Source of the DNA: Geodermatophilus aquaeductus
Lineage (GTDB): Bacteria > Actinomycetota > Actinomycetes > Mycobacteriales > Geodermatophilaceae
DNA: 64,000 nt
Direction: 5' to 3'
Assembly: GCF_900182545.1 (NCBI RefSeq)
Contig: NZ_FXTJ01000014.1
Coordinates: forward strand, 33,505 to 97,504
Shown here piece by piece: positions 36,231 through 43,690 of the stretch. Numbering within the stretch: position 1 is the first letter of the stretch; each line of letters opens with the position of its first letter. The position numbers and the translations under genes are program-made. The notes beneath the pieces are model-generated. The model made no database searches. It was not told the origin of the DNA and worked only from the letters and a program-made list of their open reading frames with translations.

Positions 36231-36845
36231 TCACCACTCGATCCCCCGCTGGCCCTTCTGGCCGGCGTCCATCGGGTGCTTGACCTTGGTCATCTCCACG
36301 ACCAGGTCGGCGGCGTCGACGAGCGCCTGCGGGGCGTCGCGGCCGGTGATGACGACGTGCTGGGTGCCCGGCCGGTTCGTCAGCGTCTCGACGACGTCGT
36401 CGACGTCGACCCAGCCCCACTTCAGCGGGTAGGTGAACTCGTCGAGGACGTAGAAGCGGTGCGCCTCGGCGGCGAGGTCGCGCTTGATCTGCGCCCAGCC
36501 CTCGACGGCGTCGGCGGCGTGGTCGACCTCGGTGCCCTGCCGGCGCGACCAGCTCCAGCCCGAGCCCATCTTGTGCCAGACCACGGGGCCGCCCTCGCCG
36601 GTCTCCGCGTGCAGCCGGCCCAGCGCGGTCAGCGCGTTCTCCTCGCCGACCCGCCACTTCGCGCTCTTGACGAACTGGTAGACCGCGACCGACCAGCCCT
36701 GGTTCCACGCGCGCATCGCCATGCCGAACGCGGCGGTGGACTTGCCCTTCATCTCGCCCGTGTGCACGACCAGCAGCGGCCGGTTGCGCCGCTGCCGCGT
36801 GGTCAGCCCGTCCTGCGGGACGACGGCGACCTGTCCCTGGGGCAC
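36231..36845 (-). CDS. cobO: Corrinoid adenosyltransferase (CobA/CobO/BtuR family)
   Basis: A 204-residue P-loop enzyme that adenosylates the cobalt of corrinoids. The motif VHTGEMKGKSTAAFGMAMRA (about residue 27) is the family's modified Walker A; VYQFVKSAKWRVGEE, YVLDEFTYPLKWGWVD and TGRDAPQALVDAADLV are further signatures. GTG 36845 follows GAGGAGGACTA. Separated from the chelatase gene by 73 bp. Confidence 0.95.
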   Translation of the reverse strand: MPQGQVAVVPQDGLTTRQRRNRPLLVVHTGEMKGKSTAAFGMAMRAWNQGWSVAVYQFVKSAKWRVGEENALTALGRLHAETGEGGPVVWHKMGSGWSWSRRQGTEVDHAADAVEGWAQIKRDLAAEAHRFYVLDEFTYPLKWGWVDVDDVVETLTNRPGTQHVVITGRDAPQALVDAADLVVEMTKVKHPMDAGQKGQRGIEW

Positions 36846-36918
36846 TAGTCCTCCTCGCTGGCGCTCGTCGGCCCCGTGCCTGGGGGCGCTGTGCTCACGG
36901 GTGAGCTCGCACGCTCGC

Positions 36919-38955
36919 TCACGCGGCCGCCCCCCGCACGGAGCGGACCGTGGCCGCCAGCGCGTCGGCGGCCAGCTCCTCCAGCCGGAGGGTGTGCGCG
37001 CCGAGGTGCGTCCCGAGGACGCCGGCCAGGCCCAGGCGCACCGGCCCGGACTCGCAGTCGACGACGACCGCCGCGGTGCCCGCGTCGGCCAGCCGCCGGG
37101 CGGCCGTGTGGGCCGCGCCGAGGGCGTCGGAGCCGCGCGCGCCGGTGGCCCGGCCGTCGGTGACGACGACCAGCAGCGGCCGCCGCTGGGGATCGCGGAC
37201 CCGCTCCACGCGCAGCACCTCGGCGGCGCGCGCCAGGCCCGCGGCCAGCGGGGTGCGCCCGCCGGTGGGCAGCTCGCGCAGCCGCGCGGCCGCGGCCTCC
37301 ACCGACCAGGTGGGCGGCAGCGCCAGCTCGGCGTCGCCGCCGCGGAAGGTGACCAGGCCGACCTTGTCGCGGCGCTGGTAGGCGTCGAGCAGCAGCGACA
37401 GCACCGCGCCCTTGACCGCGCCCATCCGCGCCCGCGAGCCCATCGAGCCGCTGGCGTCGACGACGAAGAGCACGAGGTTGCCCTCGCGGCCCTCGAGCGT
37501 GGCCTGGCGCAGGTCCTCGCGGGCGATCCGCAGCCCCGGTCCGCGGCGCCCGCGCGACACCTGGTGCGGCGCCGCGGCCAGCACGGTGTCGACCAGGTGC
37601 AGCCGGGTCACCGGTCCGGACGGGCGGACCGAGCCGACCACGCGCCCCCGGTCCGACCGCGCCTTCGACCGCCGCCCGGCCACGCCCGTGCCGGTGCCGG
37701 GCACCTCGAGCCGGCGGGTGCGGAAGGGGTCCGACGGCGCGACGGCGGCCCTCTCCCGCGCCGGCGCGGCCCCGCCCTCGCCGTCCCCCTCGTCGAGATC
37801 GCGCGATCTCGGCGGCTTCGGGGCGCTGTCACCGTCGAGATCACGTGATCTCGTCTCGTCCCCGGCGGGGCCGTCGTCGGGCGGGGGAGCGCCGCCGTCG
37901 CCGGGTCCGCCGTCGGGGCCCTCGGGCGGGTCCTCGGGGTCGTCGTCGGGACGGGAGTCCTCGAGCGCCCGGTCGAGGGTGTCGTCGTCGAGGCCCGGGG
38001 CGTCGAACGGGTTGCGCCGGCGGCGGTGCGGCAGCGCCAGGCGGGCGGCGACCCGGACGTCGTCCTCGGTGACCTCCTCGCGGCCGCACCAGGCGGCGTG
38101 CGCGATGGCGGTGCGGGCGGTGACCAGGTCGGCGCGCAGGCCGTCGACGTCGAAGGCGGCGCAGACCGCGGTGACCTGGCGCAGCGCGTCGTCGGAGAGG
38201 ACGACGTGCGGCAGGCGGGCGCGCGCGTCGGCGATCCGTGCGGCCAGCACGGCCTCCTCGGGCGCCCAGGCGGCACCGAACCCGGCCGGGTCGGCGTCGT
38301 AGGCGAACCGCCGGCGCACCACCTCGGCGCGCACGGCCGGGTCGCGCGGCGCGGCGACCTCCACGGTGAGCCCGAAGCGGTCGAGCAGCTGCGGGCGCAG
38401 CTCGCCCTCCTCGGGGTTCATGGTCCCGACCAGCAGGAACCGCGCCGCGTGCCGCACCGAGACGCCCTCGCGCTCGACGTAGGCGGTGCCCAGGGCGGCG
38501 GCGTCGAGCAGCAGGTCGACGAGGTGGTCGTGCAGCAGGTTGACCTCGTCGACGTAGAGGACGCCCCGGTGCGCGGCGGCCAGCAGGCCCGGCTCGAAGG
38601 CCTTCACGCCCTCGGTGAGCGCCCGCTCGAGGTCCAGCGAGCCGACGACGCGGTCCTCCGACGCGCCCACCGGCAGCTCCACGAGCCGGGCGGGCCGGGT
38701 CTGCGCGGGCGCGGCCGGCTCGTGCGGCCCGTCGGGGCAGGCCGGGTCGGGCGCGGCGGGGTCGCAGGCGAACCGGCACCCGGGGACGACGGCCACGGGC
38801 GGCAGGACGGCGGCCAGCGCGCGCACCGTCGTCGACTTGGCCGTGCCCTTCTCGCCGCGCACCAGCACGCCGCCGATGGCCGGGGAGACCGCGTTGAGCA
38901 GGAGTGCCAGTCGCATGTCGTCCATGCCGACGACGGCGCCGAAGGGATACGTCAT
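36919..38955 (-). CDS. Chelatase AAA/VWA subunit (BchI/BchD-like, for cobalt chelation)
   Basis: A 678-residue protein joining a BchI/ChlI-type AAA+ ATPase (about 1-340) to a C-terminal VWA domain (about 480-678). The ATPase has GEKGTAKSTTVRALA (Walker A), GVLYVDEVNLLHDHLVDLLL (Walker B), and LVGTMNPEEGELRPQLLDRF. The VWA domain has VVDASGSMGSR (MIDAS) and VTDGRATG. Between them is a long acidic/Pro linker holding two palindrome-derived RSRDLD insertions. With CobN, not in the window, it would insert cobalt into the corrin. First gene after the cobalamin riboswitch; ATG 38955. Confidence 0.9.
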   Translation of the reverse strand: MTYPFGAVVGMDDMRLALLLNAVSPAIGGVLVRGEKGTAKSTTVRALAAVLPPVAVVPGCRFACDPAAPDPACPDGPHEPAAPAQTRPARLVELPVGASEDRVVGSLDLERALTEGVKAFEPGLLAAAHRGVLYVDEVNLLHDHLVDLLLDAAALGTAYVEREGVSVRHAARFLLVGTMNPEEGELRPQLLDRFGLTVEVAAPRDPAVRAEVVRRRFAYDADPAGFGAAWAPEEAVLAARIADARARLPHVVLSDDALRQVTAVCAAFDVDGLRADLVTARTAIAHAAWCGREEVTEDDVRVAARLALPHRRRRNPFDAPGLDDDTLDRALEDSRPDDDPEDPPEGPDGGPGDGGAPPPDDGPAGDETRSRDLDGDSAPKPPRSRDLDEGDGEGGAAPARERAAVAPSDPFRTRRLEVPGTGTGVAGRRSKARSDRGRVVGSVRPSGPVTRLHLVDTVLAAAPHQVSRGRRGPGLRIAREDLRQATLEGREGNLVLFVVDASGSMGSRARMGAVKGAVLSLLLDAYQRRDKVGLVTFRGGDAELALPPTWSVEAAAARLRELPTGGRTPLAAGLARAAEVLRVERVRDPQRRPLLVVVTDGRATGARGSDALGAAHTAARRLADAGTAAVVVDCESGPVRLGLAGVLGTHLGAHTLRLEELAADALAATVRSVRGAAA
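37794..37853. repeat. Two 18-bp perfect palindromes inside the chelatase linker
   Basis: CGAGATCGCGCGATCTCG (37794-37811) and CGAGATCACGTGATCTCG (37836-37853) differ only at two central, compensating positions. Both are in frame and each encodes part of an Arg-Ser-Arg-Asp-Leu-Asp stretch in the disordered linker. The pattern resembles insertion of small palindromic elements into tolerant protein regions. Confidence 0.85.
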
Positions 38956-39005
38956 GCGGGTGCACGGGTCCTCTCCCCGGGTGTCCACGCCCGGAGGTGG
39001 CAGGA

Positions 39006-39118
39006 GGCGACGGCGGGAGTTCCTGACTCCCCGGCGGGTGGCCGGGTCACAGTGGCGGGACCGCGCCGGAGTCGCACCGGGCTTCCTCCACTGCCGTCGC
39101 TGTGGCGGCGCCCATGCA
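39006..39118 (-). ncRNA. Cobalamin riboswitch
   Basis: The minus strand carries the class's conserved core in order: GGAAGCCCGGTGCGACTCCG, GCGCGGTCCCGCCACTGTGA, then GGGAGTCAGGAACTC and GCCGTC, matching the RF00174-type consensus. It lies in the leader of the chelatase gene, 50 bp before the ATG. Between it and the gene, CTCCGGG can pair with CCCGGGGAG (38973-38995), which covers the GGGGAG ribosome binding site, so control is probably at translation. It should repress the cobalt-uptake and cobalamin operon when adenosylcobalamin is plentiful. The 5' boundary is approximate. Confidence 0.93.
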
Positions 39119-39157
39119 ACCACGCGGGACGCGCGGGTGACAGGCCGGGGCGGTGAC

Positions 39158-39193
39158 TTGACGGATCGGAAAGTGACGCGCCAGACTTTCCGA
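39158..39193 (+). promoter_or_regulatory. Promoter with perfect inverted-repeat operator
   Basis: TTGACG (-35, 39158-39163) and CAGACT (-10, 39182-39187) are 18 bp apart and the ATG at 39195 lies 7 nt after the -10, so the transcript is probably leaderless. TCGGAAAGT-N10-ACTTTCCGA (39166-39193) is a perfect 9-bp inverted repeat spanning the core promoter. The HTH protein encoded by the third gene of the operon is the obvious candidate to bind it. Confidence 0.65.
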
Positions 39194-39194
39194 C

Positions 39195-39659
39195 ATGGAA
39201 AACGACAGCACCGTCGACCGCGCCGCCGCGGTCGAGCAGCTCGCCGCCCTGCGGGACCAGCGCAGCGCGCTGGCCGACCACGCCGTCCAGCCGTGGTGGT
39301 ACGACGCGTCGCTCGGCCTGCTCGTGGCCGCCTTCGTCAGCAGCTACGCGACCCGCGACCTCCGCTGGGTGGCGCTGGCCCTCGCCGTCCTCGGGGCCGG
39401 CGCGCTGGGGCTGGTGCGGGTGTACCGGCGGAGGACGGGCACGTGGGTGAGCGGGCTGCGGCCGGGAGCGACGCAGGCGGCCGTCCGCGCCTGGATGGTG
39501 TTCTACGCGGTCGTCCTCGCCGCCGGTGCCGCCGTCGAGTACCTCCTCGAGGTGCGCGGCGCCATGGTGGTCGCCGGGATCGTGATCGGCGTGGGCCTCG
39601 CGCTGGTCAGCCGCTGGTGGAGCCGGCTGTACGTCGCCGAGCTGCGGGGCGCGCTGTGA
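39195..39659 (+). CDS. Four-helix membrane protein, paralogue of the next gene
   Basis: A 154-residue protein. An N-terminal amphipathic helix (AAAVEQLAALRDQRSALADH) and the motif VQPWWYDASLG precede four hydrophobic segments (about 38-52, 56-75, 95-115, 122-142). No enzymatic motif is recognised. The next gene encodes a clear paralogue with the same 'DRvvQPWWYD' motif. Likely a membrane-associated pair controlled by the HTH protein two genes downstream. Confidence 0.8.
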   Translation: MENDSTVDRAAAVEQLAALRDQRSALADHAVQPWWYDASLGLLVAAFVSSYATRDLRWVALALAVLGAGALGLVRVYRRRTGTWVSGLRPGATQAAVRAWMVFYAVVLAAGAAVEYLLEVRGAMVVAGIVIGVGLALVSRWWSRLYVAELRGAL

Positions 39660-40114
39660 CCGCCGGGGACCGGTCCCCGGAGGCGGCGGAGGCGGCGGCT
39701 CAGCTGGACGCGCTGCGGGCCGACCGGGCGGCGCTGGCCGACCGGGTCGTGCAGCCGTGGTGGTACGACGTCGCCCTCGGCCTGCTGCTCTTCGGCTTCC
39801 TCGCGTCCTACGCCCTCGACTCGCTGTGGATCACCTTCCCGGCGCTGCTCCTCTTCTGCGCCGGCCTCGGCGCCCTGGTGGCGGCCTACCGCCGGATCAC
39901 CGGGGTCTGGGTGACCACGCCGCCCCGGTTCGCCACGCTGTGGGCGGCGATCGTCCTGGTCGTCCTGGTGCCGGCGTTCGTGCTCGCGGAGGGCTACGAC
40001 CGGCACTGGGTCATGGTGGTGGCCGGCGCGGTGCTCGGCGTCGCGGCCGGCGTGGCCAGCCGGGTCGTGGGCCGCCGGTGGGCGGCCGAGCTGCGCCGGG
40101 GGGACGGGCTGTGA
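39656..40114 (+). CDS. Four-helix membrane protein, tandem paralogue
   Basis: A 152-residue protein, GTG start in a GTGA overlap. It aligns over its whole length with the preceding gene product: Leu/Ala-rich first helix, VVQPWWYDVALGLLLFGFLA, the YRRITGVWVTTP stretch and four hydrophobic segments. The duplication is old (identity looks moderate by eye). Function unknown. Confidence 0.8.
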   Translation: MTAGDRSPEAAEAAAQLDALRADRAALADRVVQPWWYDVALGLLLFGFLASYALDSLWITFPALLLFCAGLGALVAAYRRITGVWVTTPPRFATLWAAIVLVVLVPAFVLAEGYDRHWVMVVAGAVLGVAAGVASRVVGRRWAAELRRGDGL

Positions 40115-40404
40115 CCGCGGTGGCGCCGCACTTCGACGCCGTCATCCACCCACCGCCCCGGCTGCAGGTCTGCGGGCTGCTCGCCGCCGTGGACACCATG
40201 GAGTTCGCCACCGTGCGCGACCGGGTCGGCGTGAGCGACTCGGTGCTGTCCAAGCACGTCAAGCAGCTGGAGGAGGCGGGCTACGTGAGGGTCAGCAAGG
40301 CCACCGTCGCCGCGCGCCAGCGGACCAGCCTGTCGCTCACGAAGGAGGGCCGGCGGGCGTTCGACGCGCACGTCGCCGAGCTCCGGCGCATCGCCGGTCT
40401 GTGA
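40111..40404 (+). CDS. Winged-helix regulator (HTH_34/MarR-like)
   Basis: A 97-residue single-domain DNA-binding protein. PPRLQVCGLLAAVDTMEFAT then VRDRVGVSDSVLSKHVKQLE and a wing with KATVAARQRTSLSLTKEGRR match the small HTH_34 winged-helix group often paired with membrane proteins. No ligand domain. GTG start (GTGA overlap). Probably binds the inverted repeat in the operon promoter. Confidence 0.88.
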   Translation: MTAVAPHFDAVIHPPPRLQVCGLLAAVDTMEFATVRDRVGVSDSVLSKHVKQLEEAGYVRVSKATVAARQRTSLSLTKEGRRAFDAHVAELRRIAGL

Positions 40405-41468
40405 GGGGACCCCGGCCGTCCGCGCGCGGACTCGCCGACGCCGCGTTCGTCCTCGCCGGTGCCGCCCTGGCCGGCTGGCTGCTCGGCCGGGCCGGCGTCC
40501 CCTCCGCCGGACTCTTCGGCGGGCTGCTCGCCGGGCTGGTGCGGGGGCTGGCCGGGCGGACGCCGCTCGGCGTGCCCCGGCCCGCGGCCGCGGCGTCGCA
40601 GGCCGTCGTCGGCGTCTCGATCGGGGCGCTGGTCGACCCCGAGACCCTGGCCGCGCTGGGTGAGGACTGGCTGCCGGTCGTGCTCGTCACCCTGGCCACG
40701 CTGCTGCTCACCGTCGGCGCCGGGCTGCTGCTGCGCCGCCAGCCCGGGATCAGCCCGGTGACCGGGGCGTTCGCGATGATCGCCGGCGGCGCCTCGGGCA
40801 TCACCGCGATGGCCCGCGACCTCGGCGCCGACGACCGCATGGTGGCCGTCCTGCAGTACCTGCGCGTGGTGCTCATCGTCGTCGCCATGCCGATAGTGGC
40901 CACCACGGTCTACGGCGCCGACCCCGCGGCCGGCACCGCCGTCCCGGAGGAGGCCGCCCCCGGCTGGCCGGCTGGCCTGCTGTTCACCGCCGGCTGCGCG
41001 GTGGTCGGCGTGCTGCTGGCCCGGCTGGTGCGGCTGCCGGTGCCGGCGCTGCTCGGGCCGCTGCTCGTGGCCGCGGCGGTGGACCTCGGCGGGCTCTCGG
41101 GCGGGGCGGACGTGCCCGGCCCGGTGGAGGCGGCCGCGTTCGTGCTCATCGGCCTGCAGGTGGGCCTGCGGTTCACCGTGGCCAGCCTGCGCACGGTCGG
41201 CCGGGCCCTGCTGCCGGCGCTGGCCGTCATCGTCGGGCTGGTCCTCGCCTGCGCGGGGCTCGGGCTGGTGCTCTCGGCGGCCACCGGCGTCAGCGAGCTC
41301 GACGCCTACCTCGCGACGACGCCGGGCGGCCTCTACGCCGTCCTGGCCACGGCCACCGGCACCGGCGCCGACGCGACGTTCGTGCTCGCCGTGCAGGTGC
41401 TGCGGCTGTTCGTGATGCTGCTCGCCGCGCCGCTGATCGCCGCCCGGCTGCGCCGCGGGTCCCCCTGA
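40401..41468 (+). CDS. AbrB family membrane protein
   Basis: A 355-residue protein with about ten hydrophobic segments in two similar halves, each with a Gly-rich motif (ASQAVVGVSIGALVDPETLA; FAMIAGGASGITAMARDLGA; TTPGGLYAVLATATGTGADA). These are landmarks of the AbrB/AmoA-type family of uncharacterised transporters (not the DNA-binding AbrB). GTG start coupled to the regulator gene by GTGA, so it belongs to the same operon. Substrate unknown. Confidence 0.85.
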   Translation: MRGPRPSARGLADAAFVLAGAALAGWLLGRAGVPSAGLFGGLLAGLVRGLAGRTPLGVPRPAAAASQAVVGVSIGALVDPETLAALGEDWLPVVLVTLATLLLTVGAGLLLRRQPGISPVTGAFAMIAGGASGITAMARDLGADDRMVAVLQYLRVVLIVVAMPIVATTVYGADPAAGTAVPEEAAPGWPAGLLFTAGCAVVGVLLARLVRLPVPALLGPLLVAAAVDLGGLSGGADVPGPVEAAAFVLIGLQVGLRFTVASLRTVGRALLPALAVIVGLVLACAGLGLVLSAATGVSELDAYLATTPGGLYAVLATATGTGADATFVLAVQVLRLFVMLLAAPLIAARLRRGSP

Positions 41469-41486
41469 CCGCGGGCGCGGCACGCC

Positions 41487-41492
41487 TACCCT
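41487..41492 (+). promoter_or_regulatory. -10 box of leaderless promoter
   Basis: TACCCT, 7 nt, then GTG at 41500, the same arrangement as upstream of nth. Confidence 0.6.
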
Positions 41493-41499
41493 CGTCCGG

Positions 41500-41799
41500 G
41501 TGAGCCGTGCGCCGAGGGAGGAGACGAGGCTGTCCGACGTGGAGACTGCGCTGGTGGAGGCCGACAGCGACGGGCAGGACGCCGTCCTGCTGTTCGTCGG
41601 CGGTCCCCTCGACGGGCGCGTGGAGGTCCGCGCCGCCCGGCACGGCGCCCCGCTGCCCACCGTCACGCACGTGCACCTGCACGGCGGTCCCAAGGTCGTC
41701 TCCCGCTACGACCTGCAGCCGCTGCCCGGCGCGGCCGGCGTCTACCACCTGCGCCCGCCGGTCCGGCAGCCCGGGCGCGAGGAGCACCCCGCCGACTGA
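41500..41799 (+). CDS. Small hypothetical protein
   Basis: A 99-residue soluble protein. The middle (QDAVLLFVGGPLDGRVEVRA, HVHLHGGPKVVSRYDLQPLP) looks like a compact beta domain with a Gly-Gly-Pro-Leu-Asp-Gly turn often seen in small actinobacterial hypothetical proteins. No assigned family. GTG start supported by the leaderless -10. Followed by a strong hairpin. Confidence 0.7.
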   Translation: MSRAPREETRLSDVETALVEADSDGQDAVLLFVGGPLDGRVEVRAARHGAPLPTVTHVHLHGGPKVVSRYDLQPLPGAAGVYHLRPPVRQPGREEHPAD

Positions 41800-41803
41800 C
41801 AGC

Positions 41804-41824
41804 CGTCACCGGCGGCCGGTGACG
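41804..41824. terminator. Hairpin terminator
   Basis: CGTCACCGG pairs perfectly with CCGGTGACG around a 3-nt loop, 4 bp after the stop of the small hypothetical gene. Confidence 0.7.
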
Positions 41825-41868
41825 GGCGGCACTGCCGCGCCGACCGGCCACGCGCCCACCGTGGTCGC

Positions 41869-42300
41869 ATGCGCGAGACGGTGCTGGTCCTCCACGTCAC
41901 GGCCGGCACGGCCGGCCTGCTGCTCGGGCCGCTGTGGCTGCTCCTGCGCCTGCGCACCCGGCAGGGGACGGCGACGGCGGCCGCGTACCTGGCCGCCGTC
42001 GGGGTCGTGGCCGCCACCGGCTGCGCGCTGGCGCTCACCGCGCCGGGACTCGGGTGGCTGGTCGGCTTCGCTGTGCTCAGCGCGGTCCTCGCCGGCACCG
42101 GCGCCGTGGCCCGCCGGCGCGGCTGGCCGCACTGGCCGACGCTGCAGCCGCACCTGCTGGGCGGCTCCTACGTCGCGCTGACCACCGGCCTGCTCGTCGC
42201 GCAGACCGGGAGCCCGCTCGCCTGGGTGCTGCCGGCCCTCGTGGGTCAGGTGCCGATCGCGCTGGCCAAGCGCCGGCTGGCCGCCGCCGCTCCCGCCTGA
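41869..42300 (+). CDS. Four-helix membrane protein
   Basis: A 143-residue membrane protein with four hydrophobic segments. RETVLVLHVTAGTAGLLLGP at the start and WPTLQPHLLGGSYVALTTGL later supply conserved His residues, resembling DUF2306-type small membrane proteins. Function unknown. The convergent PemK-like gene ends 5 bp downstream. Confidence 0.75.
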   Translation: MRETVLVLHVTAGTAGLLLGPLWLLLRLRTRQGTATAAAYLAAVGVVAATGCALALTAPGLGWLVGFAVLSAVLAGTGAVARRRGWPHWPTLQPHLLGGSYVALTTGLLVAQTGSPLAWVLPALVGQVPIALAKRRLAAAAPA

Positions 42301-42304
42301 GCCC

Positions 42305-42808
42305 TCACCAGCCCTGCGTGAGCCGGGCGGCCTCGACCACGCGCTCGAACAGCGCCCGGTCCAGCGCCGCGCCCTCCCGCCGCACCCGCGCCGGGTCGAG
42401 GGTGAGCAGCCGGTCCAGCCGCACCTCGCTCGGCCGGCCCCGGCTGTCCCACCCGCCGGTGCCGACGTCCATCCAGCTGCGGCCGTGCCGGGCCTCGTCG
42501 GCGGCGTCGCGGTCGTGGTCCTTGCTGGTCAGCATCAGCCCGACCAGGTCCCCGCCCCGGCGCCCGACGACGAGCACGGGACGGTCCTTGCCGCGCCCGT
42601 CGCCCTCGTCGTAGGGCACCCAGGCCCAGACCACCTCGCCCGGGTCGGGCCGGCCGTCCGCGCGGGGCCGGTACTCCACGTCGACGGCGCCCGGCGCCTG
42701 CGGACGAGCGGCGGTGGTGCGCCGGGCAGCGGGCCGGCGGGCGGCCGGCGCGGTGGCGGCGCGCAGCACCGAGAGGACGGCGTCGACGAGACGGCGCGGG
42801 CGGGCCAT
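42305..42808 (-). CDS. PemK/MazF-like protein without antitoxin
   Basis: A 167-residue protein. A basic N-terminal region (about 1-40) is followed by the PemK/MazF-like barrel: GEVVWAWVPYDEGDGRGKDR then PVLVVGRRGGDLVGLMLTSK, and a C-terminal SEVRLDRLLTLDPARVRREG stretch. No antitoxin-sized gene adjoins it. The N-terminal extension and the solo context argue for a non-toxin relative. Start ATG 42808 with TACCGT 6 nt upstream (leaderless). Confidence 0.75.
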   Translation of the reverse strand: MARPRRLVDAVLSVLRAATAPAARRPAARRTTAARPQAPGAVDVEYRPRADGRPDPGEVVWAWVPYDEGDGRGKDRPVLVVGRRGGDLVGLMLTSKDHDRDAADEARHGRSWMDVGTGGWDSRGRPSEVRLDRLLTLDPARVRREGAALDRALFERVVEAARLTQGW

Positions 42809-42978
42809 GGGCGCACGGTACGGATCGGCCGGGCGGCACGCCGTCACAGGAGTCCCGTTCGTCACAGCAGTACCAATTCGGTCCGGTTCTGGTTCCGACA
42901 GCCCGAACGCGGGCACCATCGCACCACGGAGCGCAGGGCCGTCGGGTGGCCACCGCGTTCCGGGAGAGGGGGGCTCCC

Positions 42979-43173
42979 ATGACCTCGGCCCAGCCCGTCG
43001 TCGCCACCGTCGCGCTGGTGCGCGAGCCGCGCGCCAGCGTCCTCGCCGCTTTCCAGCTGGTCGAGGACGCGAGATACCTCGGCACCGAGCGCAGACCGCG
43101 GCGCAACCGGGCCCGCCGCCTGGTGCAGCGCACCGTGGACTCCCGCCGCCTGGCCCGCGACCTCCCCGTCTGA
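42979..43173 (+). CDS. Small hypothetical protein
   Basis: A 64-residue protein with an N-terminal hydrophobic half (MTSAQPVVATVALV) and a strongly basic C-terminal half (RRPRRNRARRLVQRTVDSRR). ATG 42979 lies after a GGGAGAGGG purine run; GTG 42946 is an in-frame alternative. No family recognised. The 170 bp upstream hold two direct CGTCACAG motifs 18 bp apart. Confidence 0.5.
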   Translation: MTSAQPVVATVALVREPRASVLAAFQLVEDARYLGTERRPRRNRARRLVQRTVDSRRLARDLPV

Positions 43174-43193
43174 CCCCGGGGAGCCCCCGGGCG

Positions 43194-43241
43194 TCAGGCG
43201 ACGCAGAACTCAGGCGACGCAGAACTCAGGCGACGCAGAAC
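43194..43241. repeat. Three tandem copies of a 16-bp unit at a stop codon
   Basis: TCAGGCGACGCAGAAC occurs three times without change. The innermost copy encodes the last residues (EFCVA) and stop codon of the VOC protein; the other two lie beyond the stop. The unit is not a multiple of 3, so its duplication does not affect the protein. Slippage origin is likely. Confidence 0.9.
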
Positions 43242-43651
43242 TCGTTGCCCTCCGGGTCGGCCATCGTCACCCACGTGGACGGGCCCTGGGAGCCGCGCCA
43301 CAGCTCGGTGGCGCCCATGCCGGTCAGTCGCGCCACCTCGGCCTCGCGCCGCTCGTCGCCCACCCGCAGGTCCAGGTGCACGCGGTTCTTGACCGTCCTG
43401 GCCTCCGGCACGGACTGGAAGAGCACGCGCGGGCGGCCCGGGTCCGGCGAGGTGATCGCCGCGCCGACGGCCCACACCAGGCGCCCGCGGTGCGTCGTCG
43501 TCTGCGCCTCGGTGGCGTGCCCGGCCTCGACCATGCGCCGGATGAACGCCTCGTCCTGCGCCTCGACCTGCCAGCCGAGCGCCTCGGCCCACCAGTCGGC
43601 CAGCACGTGCGGCCCGGCGCAGTCCACGGTCACCTGGAAGTCGGTCGCCAT
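43226..43651 (-). CDS. VOC superfamily (glyoxalase-like) protein
   Basis: A 141-residue protein of the Glyoxalase_6-like group: VTVDCAGPHVLADWWAEALG at the start, KNRVHLDLRVGDERREAEVA in the second beta-alpha-beta unit and the ending MADPEGNEFCVA. Probable metal-dependent small-molecule enzyme or binding protein; substrate unknown. Confidence 0.88.
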   Translation of the reverse strand: MATDFQVTVDCAGPHVLADWWAEALGWQVEAQDEAFIRRMVEAGHATEAQTTTHRGRLVWAVGAAITSPDPGRPRVLFQSVPEARTVKNRVHLDLRVGDERREAEVARLTGMGATELWRGSQGPSTWVTMADPEGNEFCVA

Positions 43652-43690
43652 GCCCGCAGCCTGGCAGGACGCACCGACAGGACGGGAGCC

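Noticed and set aside
42842..42867. Two CGTCACAG motifs as an operator
   Set aside because: They are short direct repeats 18 bp apart with no symmetry or clear promoter context.
43194..43241. Tandem repeat as a CRISPR array
   Set aside because: Units are contiguous with no spacers and only 16 bp long; no cas genes are in the window.
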